A stretch of 64,000 nt of DNA, taken from NCBI GenBank assembly GCA_013350335.1, contig CM023539.1, positions 16,182,302 through 16,246,301 of the forward strand, in the 5' to 3' direction. Below the pieces are notes generated by a model. It had not been told where the DNA came from and ran no database searches. It worked only from the letters and a program-made list of their open reading frames with translations. The stretch is from Chimonanthus salicifolius. Taxonomy: Eukaryota > Streptophyta > Magnoliopsida > Laurales > Calycanthaceae. Below, piece by piece: positions 23,547-36,329 of the stretch. A program made the position numbers and the translations under genes. How positions within the stretch are numbered: position 1 is the stretch's first letter; each line of letters starts with the position of its first letter.

Positions 23547-26500
23547 TGTAGTGGCCAAAAATTTTTAAATCAATAAATAGGTGGTTATTATTTATTTTAA
23601 TGGTGGAAATGGGAAACTTGATGGAATAAATGGTAAATGGGCCAAAATTTGGATAAAGGCCCAAGTATGGCCCAATAGACCATGGATTGGATTTAAAATC
23701 ATTTAAGTGGTCAATGATGGTCAATTGGGCCAAGGATGGTCAAATGGGGCCCAATACCCACTTGGGACCCAATGGATTAAGATAATGTAAGCCCTAAGAT
23801 AAATGGGTATGGATAAATGTAATTGGGCCATGGGCCCAATGAGGATCCATTTGGTTGGAATGGACTTAGTTAAAGCTAAATCACCTAAGTTGGTGATGGA
23901 ATTAGACCAAGGTGATGTGGCCAATTGGGACCCACCTCTGCCTCACCAAGTGAGGTGGCGTGTGGACCAAGAGTTGGTGGGGCCGGCCACCATGGTTGAC
24001 TCAGTCAACCATGGCTGGATACATGGAGGGAATTTAAGGAAAGGTAATTAGATTAAATAAGAAATAATTAACCTAGGCTAAGGATTTAATTAATCACATT
24101 AGTTAAGTTGGTCAAAGAAGTCAAATGGTGGTTTTTAACAAACACAAACCACCCAAAGAAACACACCAACGTTGGCTTGGTGGTGGTTATCCCAACCACC
24201 ACCATAAAGCATAAAAATATCTTATGGGGTTGGTGAGGAAAAAGTAATGGTGGAGTAAAGTTCAAGAAAACAAAACGGAGTTGTTTTTATCTTATCTCTC
24301 AAACCCAAATCTCATTTCACACTCTTGCTCTCCCACACCACCGTCCCTCATCTCTAAGGAAAAAGAAGAAGAAAATTAAGAAAGGAAGAGGAGAAGAGAA
24401 GAAAGAAGAGAAGAGGTGCAAGCATGGTCCACCATTCTAAGGTCAAGATCTACCATCTTCTTCTCATCATCTCCTCCTTTCCCTCTCTCAAGCAAACCCT
24501 ACCATGGCCAAACCCAAGCTTGGGGGTTTCTCATCTTAATCAAGCATCCTAGCCGATTAAACAAGGAGAGGAAGGAGAAAGGAGGCTAAGGAAGTCAACG
24601 GGAGTGGCGGAAGTCGGAGGAGACGATGGATTGTGAGTATTTCTTAAACAAGAAATTTTGGATTTTTAGGGTTTAAGATGTGGGATTCATTTTATAAATT
24701 TAGTGGTGGCCAAATGATTTTATGCCATGGATTTTAAATCCATCAATTTGAAGGATGGAAAATGGGTAAACCCCTAATGGATAAATTAAGGTTAAGAACA
24801 AATTAAATGGATTAAGGATATTATGAAATTAAATTAATTAAGCATGGAGAATGGTTTATGATTTTGAGGTTTTTAATGATTAAATGTTGGAAGATTAAAA
24901 AAGGGGTTTTTATGAGAAAAAACCATGGTGGGTGATTAGGTAATGTGTGATTTTCTTAGGGTTTTAAGGAATGGTGGACATTATGTAATTTAAATTGATT
25001 AAGAATGGAAGCATGTAGAATGGTTTAGAATTTTAAGTGCTTAATGATTAAATGTTGCAAATTTTAAAAGAATTATGAGGGAGTTTATGAAATATGTGAA
25101 TGATTTGGTGGCCTTAGAAAGGCATGAATGGACAATGAACCCTATGGTGATCCAATGGTGGATTAATGGTTATGAATTATGGAAAAATAAATGGGAAATG
25201 TGGGTGGTGTTGATGGACCAAAAGGGGCCCAATGTTATTAGTTGTAATGGGAATATGGCTAGGTTTATGGACTTGAATGTGATTAAGAATGATGATTTAA
25301 GTGTATAAATTAAACCCTTCATGGAAGGGCTTGTGATGGGTGCAAATGTGGTAAATAGGCCTAAGAAAATAATGGGAAATTGGGATGGACTAAGTATTTT
25401 GGAACCATGGAAAACAAATGGGGAATGTAGCTAAGTTGAGGGACTCAAAATATATTTAATGTTGGTGGTTTTGGAATGTACCAAAATGAACCTAGTGTTG
25501 ATATTTGTAATGGACTCCAATGTAGTAAAAGATGAGGGTTTAAGTGTGTGAATTAAACCCCTTCATGGAGGGACTTGTGATAAATTCAAATGTGTAACAA
25601 TGGATCCAAGAAAAATGGGAAAAGGATACTATGGGTTCGGCCATGGTGTATGGCCGAACCTATGGCCCACTTGTGAGCCTTTTGATGGGTTAGATTGGAG
25701 TATGAATGTGTTTAAATTGATTGGGATTAGGTTAAGTTAAGGACTCATTTTTAATGAGTTCATGTTATGGTTGATAGGTCACTAATAGATCTAAGGTATG
25801 GATCAATTTTGGACTTAAGTGTGGCTAAGTTAATAGACTTTAATGTGATTAAGGGTGATGATTCAAATGTGTAAATAGGCCAAAGAAAGAATGGGGTAAA
25901 GACATCATATGTTCGGCCATGGTGTATGGCCGAACCCATGACCCATTTGTGGGTAAAATTATGGATTAAAATTTGGTATTATGTGTGGGAGAAATGAATG
26001 AGAGTTAGAGTATTTAAATGCCTAATTTTTTTAGTATTGTTATGTTATGGGTAATAATACATCAATGGACCCATTTTATGAATCAATTAAGGCCTAAGAT
26101 TAATGTGTATTTGTATGTTAGGTTAATGGAGTTTAAGTAAATTAAATGGCTAATTTTAATGGTCGTGTGCCATGGTTGAATGGGTCATTAATGGACCTAA
26201 GATAGAGATCCAGGTTTATGATCAATTATGAACTTGGTTAGGCAAGGGTAATGAATGAGAAATTAACCATGGAGAAGAGGTAGTGGCAAAACCGTAATTA
26301 ATCGCCAAATTCAAGAACTCCATGGGAGATGACCAAGGGCTTAGGAGCTCTAAGTATCAAGTCTATGTATGGTTAAATAAAACCTAGGATGGCTAATTTG
26401 TTTTAAATTCACAAATTAAAGGGGTTTAATGGATTAAGTGGGACCCACAAAACCTAAATAGTGACCGATTTTTCATGTGGACTTGAAAATTATTAATGGA

Positions 26501-27891
26501 CTTAGAAATAGTTAAAATATGGATTGATTATGTGTATGTGATAAGGTATTGGACATCGCAAGCGGTGCGTGATCGGCGACCGGGTCTGTCGGACGGAAAC
26601 GGAAGAAAGAACGCTAGTTGGTTTTCGGTAGGATTCCTACCTTTTTGTAAGCCATGGATTGAGTGATGATTTCTTTGAATTATTTTGGAAAATTACATGG
26701 GCTGTTTTAAGATTGGTTTTGAATTATGTATTATGTAGGGGTTTTTACTTGATTTATTCTGGTAAGCATATGATTGGTTTAAAATGGGTTTTAAAGCTAT
26801 GATGTGTTTATTGAGGCTTCACTTGATCTACTTTTGATAATCAAGTTATATGTTTGATTGATGGGATTTTTAAATGTCATGATTGTTATTATATTCATTA
26901 CATGGCATATGGCATCTACATCTCATGCATGGCATGGGAGGGATATGACAGGGGAAGGATGAAATGAAACCGGAGTCCATGCTCCGTCGGGGCGACCGAT
27001 AAACAACCATGGGGATATTCTGATGTGTTTGATTCATCAGGGAGGTTACTATGGGCTCTATGATATATTGATAAGGTTATTCAAACAAGAATGTTACTAT
27101 GTGTTATTATACCTTGATGATGGTTCTTCCATCAAGGGGGATGCCTAGTGTGGATCACATCTTGATGAGGTCTTTCCATCAAGAGGGTCATGGCATGATG
27201 ATGGTATGGAGTAAATTTTGAACATTATGTATGGATGAAAAAGGGGCATCGTACAATGATGATGAGATTGATGGGTGGGATTCATGACATAAAACACCCA
27301 TTGCATTACATTGTACCAAATGGCATGATTTTGATATAATATTTTCTATATGCTTTGTTATCACTAATCCATGTGTTAGCCCTACTCGGAGTCCTACTGG
27401 GCGCGTTGTCTAATGCCCTACTTCTACCCTAGCTGATGACGCAGGAAATGCCGGAGCAGAAGGACGAGACGGGAGCCAAGCTTAAGAGCTTGGGGAGGAA
27501 GACTATTTGCTTTAATTAAGTTTATTTTGGGAAATGTGTATTTGTATAGTTTAGCTTGTCGGACTGTATAATTACTTGTTATATTCTGGTTTTGTTTTGG
27601 ATACGGTGATGTTGAAATGTTTTATTAGTCAGATGAATGTAATCTTCCCTGCTATCTAAAATTTACAGCTTAGCCTCTATTATCATTCCGCGTTTTATGT
27701 AACATTCCGCAAGCTTACTTATACGTGTGAACTGTTCCTCGTGGACTTCGTTCCACGCACACGTAGGGTTGGGCAGTTAAGGGCTGGGCTTTAGAAGCTC
27801 GGACTTAACTCGCGTCGTGACATCCGCGCCCTTTGTCACTTTAAAAAAAAAAAATAGACTCAGATTTTCAGTGAAAAGGGCGGGCGTTACA
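23547..27891 (+). mobile_element. Solo LTR E, plus strand, TSD GTTCA
   Basis: A 4345-bp LTR from TGTAGTGGCCAAAAATTTTT to GGGCGGGCGTTACA, flanked by GTTCA at 23542-23546 and 27892-27896. It has no interior. It is related to the LTRs of element B: a GGTGGTGGTT-ATCCC-AACCACCACC foldback near 24180, a GTGAGT site (24633-24638), only two clear TTCGGCCA foldbacks (about 25633 and 25912), GTAGG-ATT-CCTAC near 26630, CATGCATGGCATG near 26925, CTAAT (27410-27414) with CCCTAG ending at 27432, and U5 hairpins at 27723-27764 and 27776-27809. It interrupts D pol between RNase H and integrase. Confidence 0.95.
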
Positions 27892-27896
27892 GTTCA

Positions 27897-29520
27897 ATCT
27901 TGGAAACCATGTTGGATCGTACGATCAAATTATGCATACTCCCATGATTCTTGATGTATAGATTGAACTCTCAAATGGTATTTAGCATTTCCCATTCCTT
28001 CATAATCAAACTGGCCATTATTGCATGTGGCATGCTACTGAGGGCATCAACCACTTTGTTTGCCTTGCCAGGATGACATCGAAGCGTAAACTCATAGTCT
28101 TGCAGATATTCCATCCATCTGCGCTGCCTCATATTAAGTTCATTCTGATCAAATAGATATTTCAAACTTTTGTGATCTGAAAATTCCTAAAACTTCTCGC
28201 CATAGATATAGTGTCTCCAGCTTTTGAGAGCGAAGACCATTGTGGTTAATTCCAGATCATGTGTGGGATAGTGGCGTTCATGAATTTTCAACTGCCTTGA
28301 ACCATAAGCCACTACGTGATGACGTTGGGTAAGAGAACACCCAAGTCCTTCACTTGAAGCATCACAATATACTTCATAGCCTTTGCCTCTTTCTGGCAAA
28401 ATCAGGATAGGTGCAGTCGTAAGCCTCTCCTTTAGTTCTTCGAATCTTCGGTTGCATACAGCAGACCATTCAAATTTGACTCCTTTCTGAGTGAGTCAGG
28501 TAAGTGGAGATACAATCTTGGAGAAGTCCATAATAAACTTCCTATAATAACCGGCCAATCCCAGAAAGCTGCGGATTTCAGTCACATTCCTTGGAGCTTT
28601 CCAGTCTTTAACTGCCGCCACTTTGGCCAGGTCCATGACTATTCACTTCCGCTGATATGATATGCCCTAAGAAGTTAACCTCAGATAGCCAGAATTCGTA
28701 CTTGCTTGCTTTGGCATACAATTGATTCTTCTTCAGGGTGTCCAGAACCATCCGCAAATGTTCAGCATGCTCTCCCCCGACTTTTAGAATAAATCAGGAT
28801 GTCGTCAATGAAAACAATTACAAATTTGTCTAAGTAAGGACGAAAGATCTTGTTCATCAAATCCATGAATACAACTGGTGCATTGGTGAGTCCAAACGGC
28901 ATGACCACATACTCATATAATCCATACCGAGTTCGGAAAGCCGTCTTCTCTATGTCTTCATCCCTGACATAGATTTGATGGTAGCCTGACATCAGATCAA
29001 TCTTGGAGAAATGACTGAAACCTCTGAGTTGATCGAATAGATAATCAATTCTGGGTAGAGGATACTTGTTTTTGACTGTCAGCTGATTCAACTTCCGATA
29101 ATCTACACACATCCGAAGTGTACCATCCTTCTTCTTCACAAATAATACCGGTGCTCTCCAAGATGATGTTCTGTTCCGGATGCATCCTAGTCTGAGCAGT
29201 TCATCAATTTGTTTCTTTAGCTCCGACATCTCAGCTGGGGCCATTCGGTATTGCAGCAATGACACTGGAGTCGTGCCAGGGTATAGCTTAATCTCAAAAT
29301 CAATCTCTCTTTGGTGGCAACCTAGGGAGTTCTGTTGAAAATACCTCTACGTAGTCTCTCACTATAGTAGGTAGTTCAGCCATTGGCATCTTGTCTAGCC
29401 TGATGCTGTTTAATACAAGATGGTTCAATTTTTCATACAAACTCTTGGTCATCGGATTGCTCTGTTTGTCGGCATGTACTACATATTGTTTTCCCTCGGG
29501 TGACCAAAATATCACCCTAC
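27897..29520 (-). pseudogene. Element D reverse transcriptase-RNase H remnant
   Basis: Minus-strand pieces in order: the region between protease and RT (29300-29515); RT (28762-29265) with [27 protein letters not shown] and the FIDDIL catalytic box; RNase H (28187-28399, [18 protein letters not shown]; 27971-28165, ending DALSSM). In-frame stops and frameshifts separate them. The order and motifs match L closely, so D was once an autonomous chromovirus of the same lineage. Confidence 0.92.
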
Positions 29521-29615
29521 GGAGATGCCAGTCAATGCTGGCCTAGAAGTTAGCCAACCAATCCATGCCAAAAATGATATCGTACTCTGTCATATCAAGT
29601 ACCAGATAATTAAAC

Positions 29616-30967
29616 TCAAATCTGAGTCACAAGTTCAGTGTTTACCGATGTGCATATCAGTTCTAGTGATGTGCCTCCAACAGGGGATACAATAGTAAGT
29701 GCAGTGGACAGTTGTTGTACTAGAGTACCAGTAGCAGATATGAAAGCAGCAGATACAAATGAGTGGGATGCTCCTGAATCAAATAATGCACAGGCATAGG
29801 AACTACCAACTATTGCCATACTTTGAATCACTGAGTGATCCACCGTCTCTGGAGGAGGAACCAAAGTATTTAGTAGTCCAGATCTTGTCGGAATAGGTGC
29901 CCGTCCTGTTTGGTTATATGCTCTGGATGCTTGTGAATGAGCTGGTCGAGCTGTAGGACGAAATGAACCCCTAGAGTGAGAAGGTTTATTGTTTTCCGGA
30001 CACTCCCTCTTGAAATGGCCCTGTTGGCCACACTGAAAACAGGTGCTCACACCTCGAGGAACCTAAGAGACGGATACTGATGTGGAGGGCTGATTGGGAC
30101 GAAAGCCTCTGGTTGACCCAGTAGAAAGTGGGGTCGGACTCTCTTGTTTGGGCAAAAAACACTTCCTCTGCTTTGGCCTCGGCGGTTGTCCACAAACTGA
30201 ACTGTCTCTTCTAGCTCCTGCTTAGCTATGGTAGCTCGACTGACCACTTCCGCCAACGTAGGTGACTTGAAGATAGTCACTTTGACCTTGATGCTTGGTC
30301 GAAGGCCTCGTTCAAATTTACGAGCCTTCCTGTATTATGTGTCCACCATGTATAAAGCATAACATGATAGACGGAGAAACTCCTGATGATACTCAGTCAC
30401 CGTCATGGTGCCCTGTACCAAAGATATGAACGCTTGTGTCTGGTGCTCCTTCTCCTTTTCTGGAAAATAGTGATCCAGGAACATTGAAGAGAACTGGTCC
30501 CATGTCATCTCAGTCCTTTCCTCTGCTGAAATTTGTGCCCGTTCTCGTTCATTCACTTCCCACCACTTGCCGGCATCATCGATCAACAGCGAAGTAGCTG
30601 GCAGTATTCTATCTTCATTACTGGTGATCTTCAGTAATGTCAAGATCTTGGTGATATTTCTCAACCAATTCTCCGCTCCTGCAGGTCCTTCATTCCCTTT
30701 GAAATGAGGGGGACGCTGCTGTTGGAAGTCTCTAACCATGCTTCGAGCATGTGCCTCATTGGTGGTCGTACTTCCATTGCCATTCATATGTCGCTGTAGA
30801 ACGGAAGTGACCACAGCCTGCACTAAATTCTGCAACTCGGGGGGTACCAAAGGAATATTTAGGCTATTCTGCGCCTCTTCCTGGTGTGGTTACTGCACCT
30901 CTTCCTCCACATGCGGGTTTTGTCGAGTTCTTCTTCTCGGAGGTATTTTCCTAAGTCTTTGAAACAT
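29616..30967 (-). pseudogene. Element D gag-protease remnant
   Basis: The gag AUG is at 30965-30967 (minus strand, reading MFQRLRKIPP). A TAA follows about 25 codons later in the same frame, and the frame then continues into [17 protein letters not shown] and the capsid-like retrotransposon gag domain (30335-30850). After frame changes come the CCHC knuckle CFQCGQQGHFKREC and the protease box [10 protein letters not shown] (29616-30050). Several lesions make it non-functional. The AUG and its frame are useful for judging the start of gag in L. Confidence 0.9.
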
Positions 30968-31367
30968 CGTTTAACTTAGCTTTCTCCTAAAGTTTTGTGT
31001 TTACATATTTTGGAGAATTGCCAAATTAGCATCTTGTATTTCTTGTTTTTTGGGGAACTTTCCTATGTATCAGGTATTGTTTCTCAATTTGGGGAAATCC
31101 TGATGTTTCTTGTTTCAGGGAAATATGCCATACTTTACTATATTTGATAAATCCATTTTTACAGTGATTGTCCTTCCCTTGCCATTATAGTGTTGTTCTC
31201 AGTTTGAATGTTTCAGTAAGATTCTTAACAAAGTAAATTAATCCAGCCCCCGTGCAGCAAACTCCGAAGAGTCGGTCAGTTGGGATTCTTATCTTGTCAG
31301 TGAGACATGATACTGTCTTAATCTTACTTTGAAAGATTCGTACTTCCGATGTCGCTCTGAGACCAAC
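30968..31367 (-). other. Element D leader with primer-binding site
   Basis: This is the untranslated leader, homologous to those of L, B and G. The PBS at 31354-31365 reads TGGTCTCAGAGC on the minus strand, one substitution from the TGGTATCAGAGC of the other elements. It adjoins the 5' LTR start at 31368. Confidence 0.88.
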
Positions 31368-31481
31368 TGTAAGCGCCCCACCCTTTTTCATTCGCCGAAA
31401 ATCAGAGTCCATTTTTTTTTTTTTAAATAAAGAATGAGAGAGAGCGGGACGCCACGACGTGAGCTAAGTCCGAGCTTCCAA
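31368..31481 (-). mobile_element. Element D 5' LTR, part 1
   Basis: The first 114 bp of the minus-strand LTR end (TGTAAGCGCCCCACCC...), homologous to 9055 onward. It is interrupted by solo LTR F after TCCAA (31477-31481). Confidence 0.88.
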
Positions 31482-33207
31482 TGTAACGCCCCGCCCTTTT
31501 TCACTCGCTTTTTCTCGTAAATTCAGAGTCTATTTTTTTTTTAATAACAGAGTAGAGTGATAAAGCGCGGGACGTCACGACTGCGAGCTAAGTCCGAACT
31601 TCCAAAGTCCGACTTTTAGCTGGCCAACCTTATGTGTGTATGCACTCAGTCCAATAAAATGGTTCACACATAGCAATATCAAGATGTAGAATAAAAATCA
31701 TAATATGTGGAAACATAACATCAAAATGCGAAATCATAATAGAACCAAGTTCTATTCCATTCAGATAGCAAAGTACGTCAAGTCATTAATCATCATTATC
31801 ATAACACAATTATCCAGTAAGACATCCAACCACAGCAAATCCATCTAAGTTATTACATTCCGAATTCCGGATACTCAAAATACAAATCCCTGAGTATCTT
31901 AAACAAATTATAAAACTAAAAGCATTCCAAGCTCCTATGCTTGTCCCTTTCTGTGTTTAGTGTTTTCCTCATTTCCTGCATCATCCACTAAAGGGTAGAA
32001 GTAGGGCGTTAGTACAACGCGCCCAGTAGATATTCCAATTAGGGTTAACATATGGGTTAGTACAAAAAATCCAGATATAATAAATATATCAAATCAGTTA
32101 TAATAAATCATAACATACTCATAAAGCATCGTATCAAAATAGTATATGATAATAGAGATCCAATCATACCGATAAAAACCAAAACCTTGCATGATAATAA
32201 AGATCATAATCATGCCAATGCAATGCCATGCCATGCTATCATATGCGATGAGTCCCGCCCATCACAAAATATAGGGTATACTCTTGATGGAATTCTCCTC
32301 ATCAAAGTAGCTTCCTGGTGGAATTCTGATCACCAAGGTTTTCTCTCATGATGGAATTCTCCTCATCAAGGTATTCCTTCCACGAGTGTTTTACGGACGC
32401 CCCGACGGAGGGTGGATCTCCGGATATATAGTATCCTCTTAATGGGATTCTCATCATCAAGGTATCCCCTGATGGAATGCTCATCATAAGGTCTTCATAC
32501 ATAGTATTCCTCTTGATGGGATTCTCATCATAAAAAATAATTATCATACATTAAAATTACCAAAACAACTCCATGGGGTTCGGCCATACACCATGGCCGA
32601 ACCCTATGGTTTTCATCATTCTTAACTCCATAATAGATTCACCAAAGTTGTTCCATGGTTTCCAACCATAAGCATATAATCAACAACCTTCCATTAAAAC
32701 CATACAATAACCATGATCCTTCCCAATTTTCTTCCATAAAATAACCAACAATCCTTCATGGAGTTCGGCCCTTCACCATGGCTGAACCCTATGGTTTATC
32801 AACCTCTTCTTAAACCATTTTAAATCCCTATTAAAACATGCATAATCTGTCCATGATTTTCATCATTAAAATTCCATAATTAAACCATGCTTTTCCATGG
32901 GGTTCGGCCATACATCATGGCCGAACCACATGGTCCATTCTTTCCATTAAAATCATCATATTCATCCCTCAATCTTCTCCCATGGGGTTCGGCCATACAC
33001 CTTGGCTGAACCCTATGGTTCCTTATTTCATTAAAACAAATTAATCACAAACCATAAAATCACTTACCGGTTCCGCGACTCCTTCGATTTTCCATCGGTG
33101 GGTCTTGTTCTTCTAATCCTTCTCCTTTCCTTAGCCTTTTTCTTCTTAGATCTTCCCATCTTTCTGGCTGCTTTTCCTTCTCTTTGATGTAGTCGAGAAT
33201 AAGAACT

Positions 33208-33244
<37 letters not shown>

Positions 33245-34287
33245 CCTAAGGGGTTATCTTCTTACATAAGCTCCAATTAATCCAAATGGGGAAGGTGCAA
33301 TGCGCCCCTCCCTTGCCTTAAATGGCAATGCCCATGTCCCTTGCTTAGATTAGCAATTACCGACGTCCCTTGCTTAATCTAGTAACCTCCCAATTGGCCA
33401 ATGCTAAAAATAAATATAGTAATGCGGTGAGCCCTTGTGTTCCCCATTTTTTTACACATATACCATATTGTAGCTCAGTTTTGATCTTGTTAGCTTCTGA
33501 ATCAGGAAACACGGTAAACTACAAAGTTGTAGCCCTTGAAGTATTCTTTCCAACGCAAAAAGAATCAAAGCAATCGAACATCGGAGTGGAACTTTATAAC
33601 CAACATACTAAACATATATCAAACCTTCCTTATTTTTCTCCCTTTCTTATTTTCTTTCTTTTTCCTTAATCCATATTTAGAATGTGCTATGCGCCCTTGC
33701 TCCCTTCTCTTATTGACTCATGAATGCCGTGTGCCTTTTGTTAAAAATACTCCGATTCGGTCTCTCTCTTGCTAAGATAGCAAATCATAATTTTATGCAA
33801 GCCGTGTGCTCCTTTCCCTTGCCTCAATCACCATTGTCGTGTGCACTTGTTGTGATTCTTTCTTTTATGAAAAGCTCCACTTAATCCCATATTTAGAAGG
33901 TGCCAAGACCCTCTACGTTAGCCATTGTCTAAACCCAAATCCATCTACACGTTTTTAATCAAGAAGCCCCTCTTCAAAAGATCTCTTGCGCATAAACATA
34001 GATATCTTCTTTATTTAATCTTAGATATTTTCTCAAGGTACTCTAACATATCAATGTGGATATGAAAATCCCACATACACGGCCAAGCCATTAATCCAAA
34101 ATTCCCTCATGTGCATATTCATTATCCATTTAAATTCAGCCCCAGTTAATTTTATTAAAATCCTTTCCATAATCCGTTGGGTCATAATTGGGCAAAGACC
34201 CAACATTTTTACCCATCTAAGATCCCTATCCAATAATTCACAAATATAAATGGTAATAATAATAACTTGAAAATCTGGGGTATTACA
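31482..34287 (-). mobile_element. Solo LTR F, minus strand
   Basis: A 2806-bp LTR from TGTAACGCCCCGCC to GGGGTATTACA. Flanks are TCCAA (31477-31481) and TACAA (34289-34293), an aged target duplication with one mismatch and one extra base. On the minus strand it has a GTAAGT site (33062-33067), four TTCGGCCA foldbacks (about 32575, 32760, 32898 and 32982), CTAAC (32008-32012) with CCTTTAG ending at 31988, and a U5 hairpin near 31590. It is the shortest solo LTR, and its putative intron is only about 1.1 kb. Confidence 0.85.
33211..33238. repeat. (GA)14 microsatellite
   Basis: An uninterrupted GA run inside solo LTR F. Because F is on the minus strand this is a CT run in the element's sense direction, at the CT-rich stretch that precedes the donor-like site in the other LTRs. 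Confidence 0.98.
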
Positions 34288-34288
34288 A

Positions 34289-35888
34289 TACAACCCCCGG
34301 CCCTTAACTAGCCAACTATACGTGTGTGTGGACCGAGTCCACTAAAACAGTTCACACGCTTTAAAGTTATACTTACAGAATAGACACATTGCGGAATTAA
34401 TATTTGATTACATAAACCAACCATAACCTTTACTTAGCAAGGAAGTCAATCACCCAAAACTTAACTGAACTTAATATCCAAAGGTAACGTCAAACGACAA
34501 CAAAATAATATCTAAGTTACTATAATCCCAAAATGCAGTTAACTCAAATACACTGTCCAAAACTAAAACTTAAGAATAAGCAATAAGCTGCCCAAGCTCC
34601 TAAGCTTGGCTCCTTTCGCGTCCATCGTTCGTTCCGTTCCCTATACCATCATCTAATGTAGAAGTAGGGCGTTAGTCAACGCGCCCAGTAGGTATTCCGA
34701 ATAGGGTTATACACATAGGATTAGTATAAAATCAAGATACAAAAAATCATACCGTACTTGCAAAAAATAATACCCAAAAACAGTGCATGATACTCATAAC
34801 AAAGTCATGCCAATGTAACGCCAAGTCATGGGGTCATCTGCGAATGATCACCCCCCCCCCCCCCCCAAACGTCCATATCACACATCACATTAGTAGTCCC
34901 CTTGATGAACAAGCCACATCAAGTATTTCTATCATGCCTCCTCACGTATGCCTTATCGGTCCCACCGAATGGAGTGTGGACTCCTTTTACATTTCAACAT
35001 AATATATTTCTCCCCACGTATGCCTTATCGGTCCCACCGAATGGAGAGCGGACTCCTCTTACAATTCAACATCATACATCTCTTCCCGTATTTCCATTGG
35101 AATTAGTGTGGATTCCTCCCCACGGTTGTTTATCGGAAACCCTGAATGGAGCGTGGACTCCTTTTATATGTCCCTCCCATGCCATGCATGAGATGTGAGT
35201 GCAACATGCTATTTCATATTAACATAATAGCCTTAAAATTCATTCTTAAAACATAAGCATTTTGATACCAAAAATAGATCATCATCATGGAAATAAAAAC
35301 CATTGCATGTACATAATCCAAGTGTTTCAACAAGGCTGGAATCCTACCCACATCCAAGTATTGTATCCTTGAGTTTTCGTCAAAATATAGATCGCAAGTC
35401 ACGTCAATGCCTATGGTACACCCGTTTGTGAAATTTCGTTACCTTAAATTAATTCCATCATATAAAATGGTCAAATTAATTATCCAATTAATTTAAAACA
35501 TACCTTACATCCTTCCATTTAAACTTAATCATTTGGAAAAGGAAAATCATCATAGAAAATTTCACTTTTAAAAATCCGTCAGTCACCCTTCCGTAGCCCA
35601 TCCTGCTGACGGCAGAAACCCGTCCTCAAACCATCCAACCCATCCGCAGAAAATCCATGTCTAGTTTATTATCTGCCCGCGGACGGTGATACCCGTCCGC
35701 CGACAGTGTCATAAAAAATCAGTCCTCATTTTATTTGATGTTAGACTTGTCCTTTCCTTCTGAAATTTATTTCGTATATTCAACATATATAATGTCATCC
35801 ATTAATCATGTATAAACATAGTCTTTAATATCACAACTCATTTATACAACTTATCTTACCCACCAACAAGGTTAGGGTCTTTTCTTTT
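34289..35888 (-). mobile_element. Element D 5' LTR, part 2
   Basis: It resumes after LTR F and parallels 9140-9755 plus 20647-21730. It includes the U5 hairpin 1 (GTGGAC-CGA-GTCCAC), the GGGCGTTAG block near 34670, a C16 run, the CTTATCGGTCCCACCG repeats, CATGCATGAGATG near 35185 and a shortened CGGACGG palindrome region. It is cut at 35888 by element G, so its remainder lies beyond the window. Confidence 0.85.
34851..34866. repeat. C16 homopolymer
   Basis: The equivalent site in D's other LTR (about 20660) has only CACCCCCCC, so the run has expanded in one copy. The length may also be unreliable in the assembly. Confidence 0.95.
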
Positions 35889-36292
35889 TGTAACGCCCTG
35901 CCCTTTTGCCTAAAATCAGAGTCTATTTTTTTTTTTTAAATAAAAAGTGAGAGAGAACGGGACGTCACTACGAGAGCTAAGTCCGACCTTCCAAAGCCCG
36001 GCGCTTAACTGGCCAACCATACGTGTGCGTGGACTAAAGTCCACAAAAACGGTTCACACGTACTAAGGCGACACTTGCACTAACTTATCCCATTCAACTA
36101 ACTTAACTAAATTTACCCAATTATTTTAAAGTCAAGGTCACCCATGACCCATTGGATCTTAATTGGGTAATTGACCCATTTCCTTGCCCATCTATTGTCC
36201 ATTTCAACTTTATAATTTCAAATTCAATTAAAATGAAATCCAAGTGGGCCATTCAATAAATTTATAAGCTAAGGAAAATCCAGGGTGTTACA
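35889..36292 (-). mobile_element. Element G 3' LTR, internally deleted to 404 bp
   Basis: It has both termini (TGTAACGCCCTGCC and AGGGTGTTACA) and the U5 hairpin region, but lacks everything between hairpin 1 and the GACCCATTGG-rich LTR start. That is a deletion of roughly 3 kb compared with the other LTRs. Integrase sequence and a PPT follow directly on the right. Similarity to G's 5' LTR at 48760 is clear but diverged, so G is old. Confidence 0.85.
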
Positions 36293-36296
36293 ATAT

Positions 36297-36308
36297 TACC
36301 CTCTTTTG
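36297..36308 (-). other. Element G polypurine tract
   Basis: The minus strand reads CCAAAAGAGGGT just before the LTR, equivalent to AAAAAGAGGG before L's 3' LTR. Confidence 0.75.
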
Positions 36309-36329
36309 GAATTTTTGTCCCGAAAATCG

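Noticed and set aside
35889..36292. The short G LTR as a reverse-transcribed spliced LTR
   Set aside because: The deletion does not begin at the donor-like site or end at the acceptor-like AG. It removes both, so it is a simple deletion rather than a splice product.
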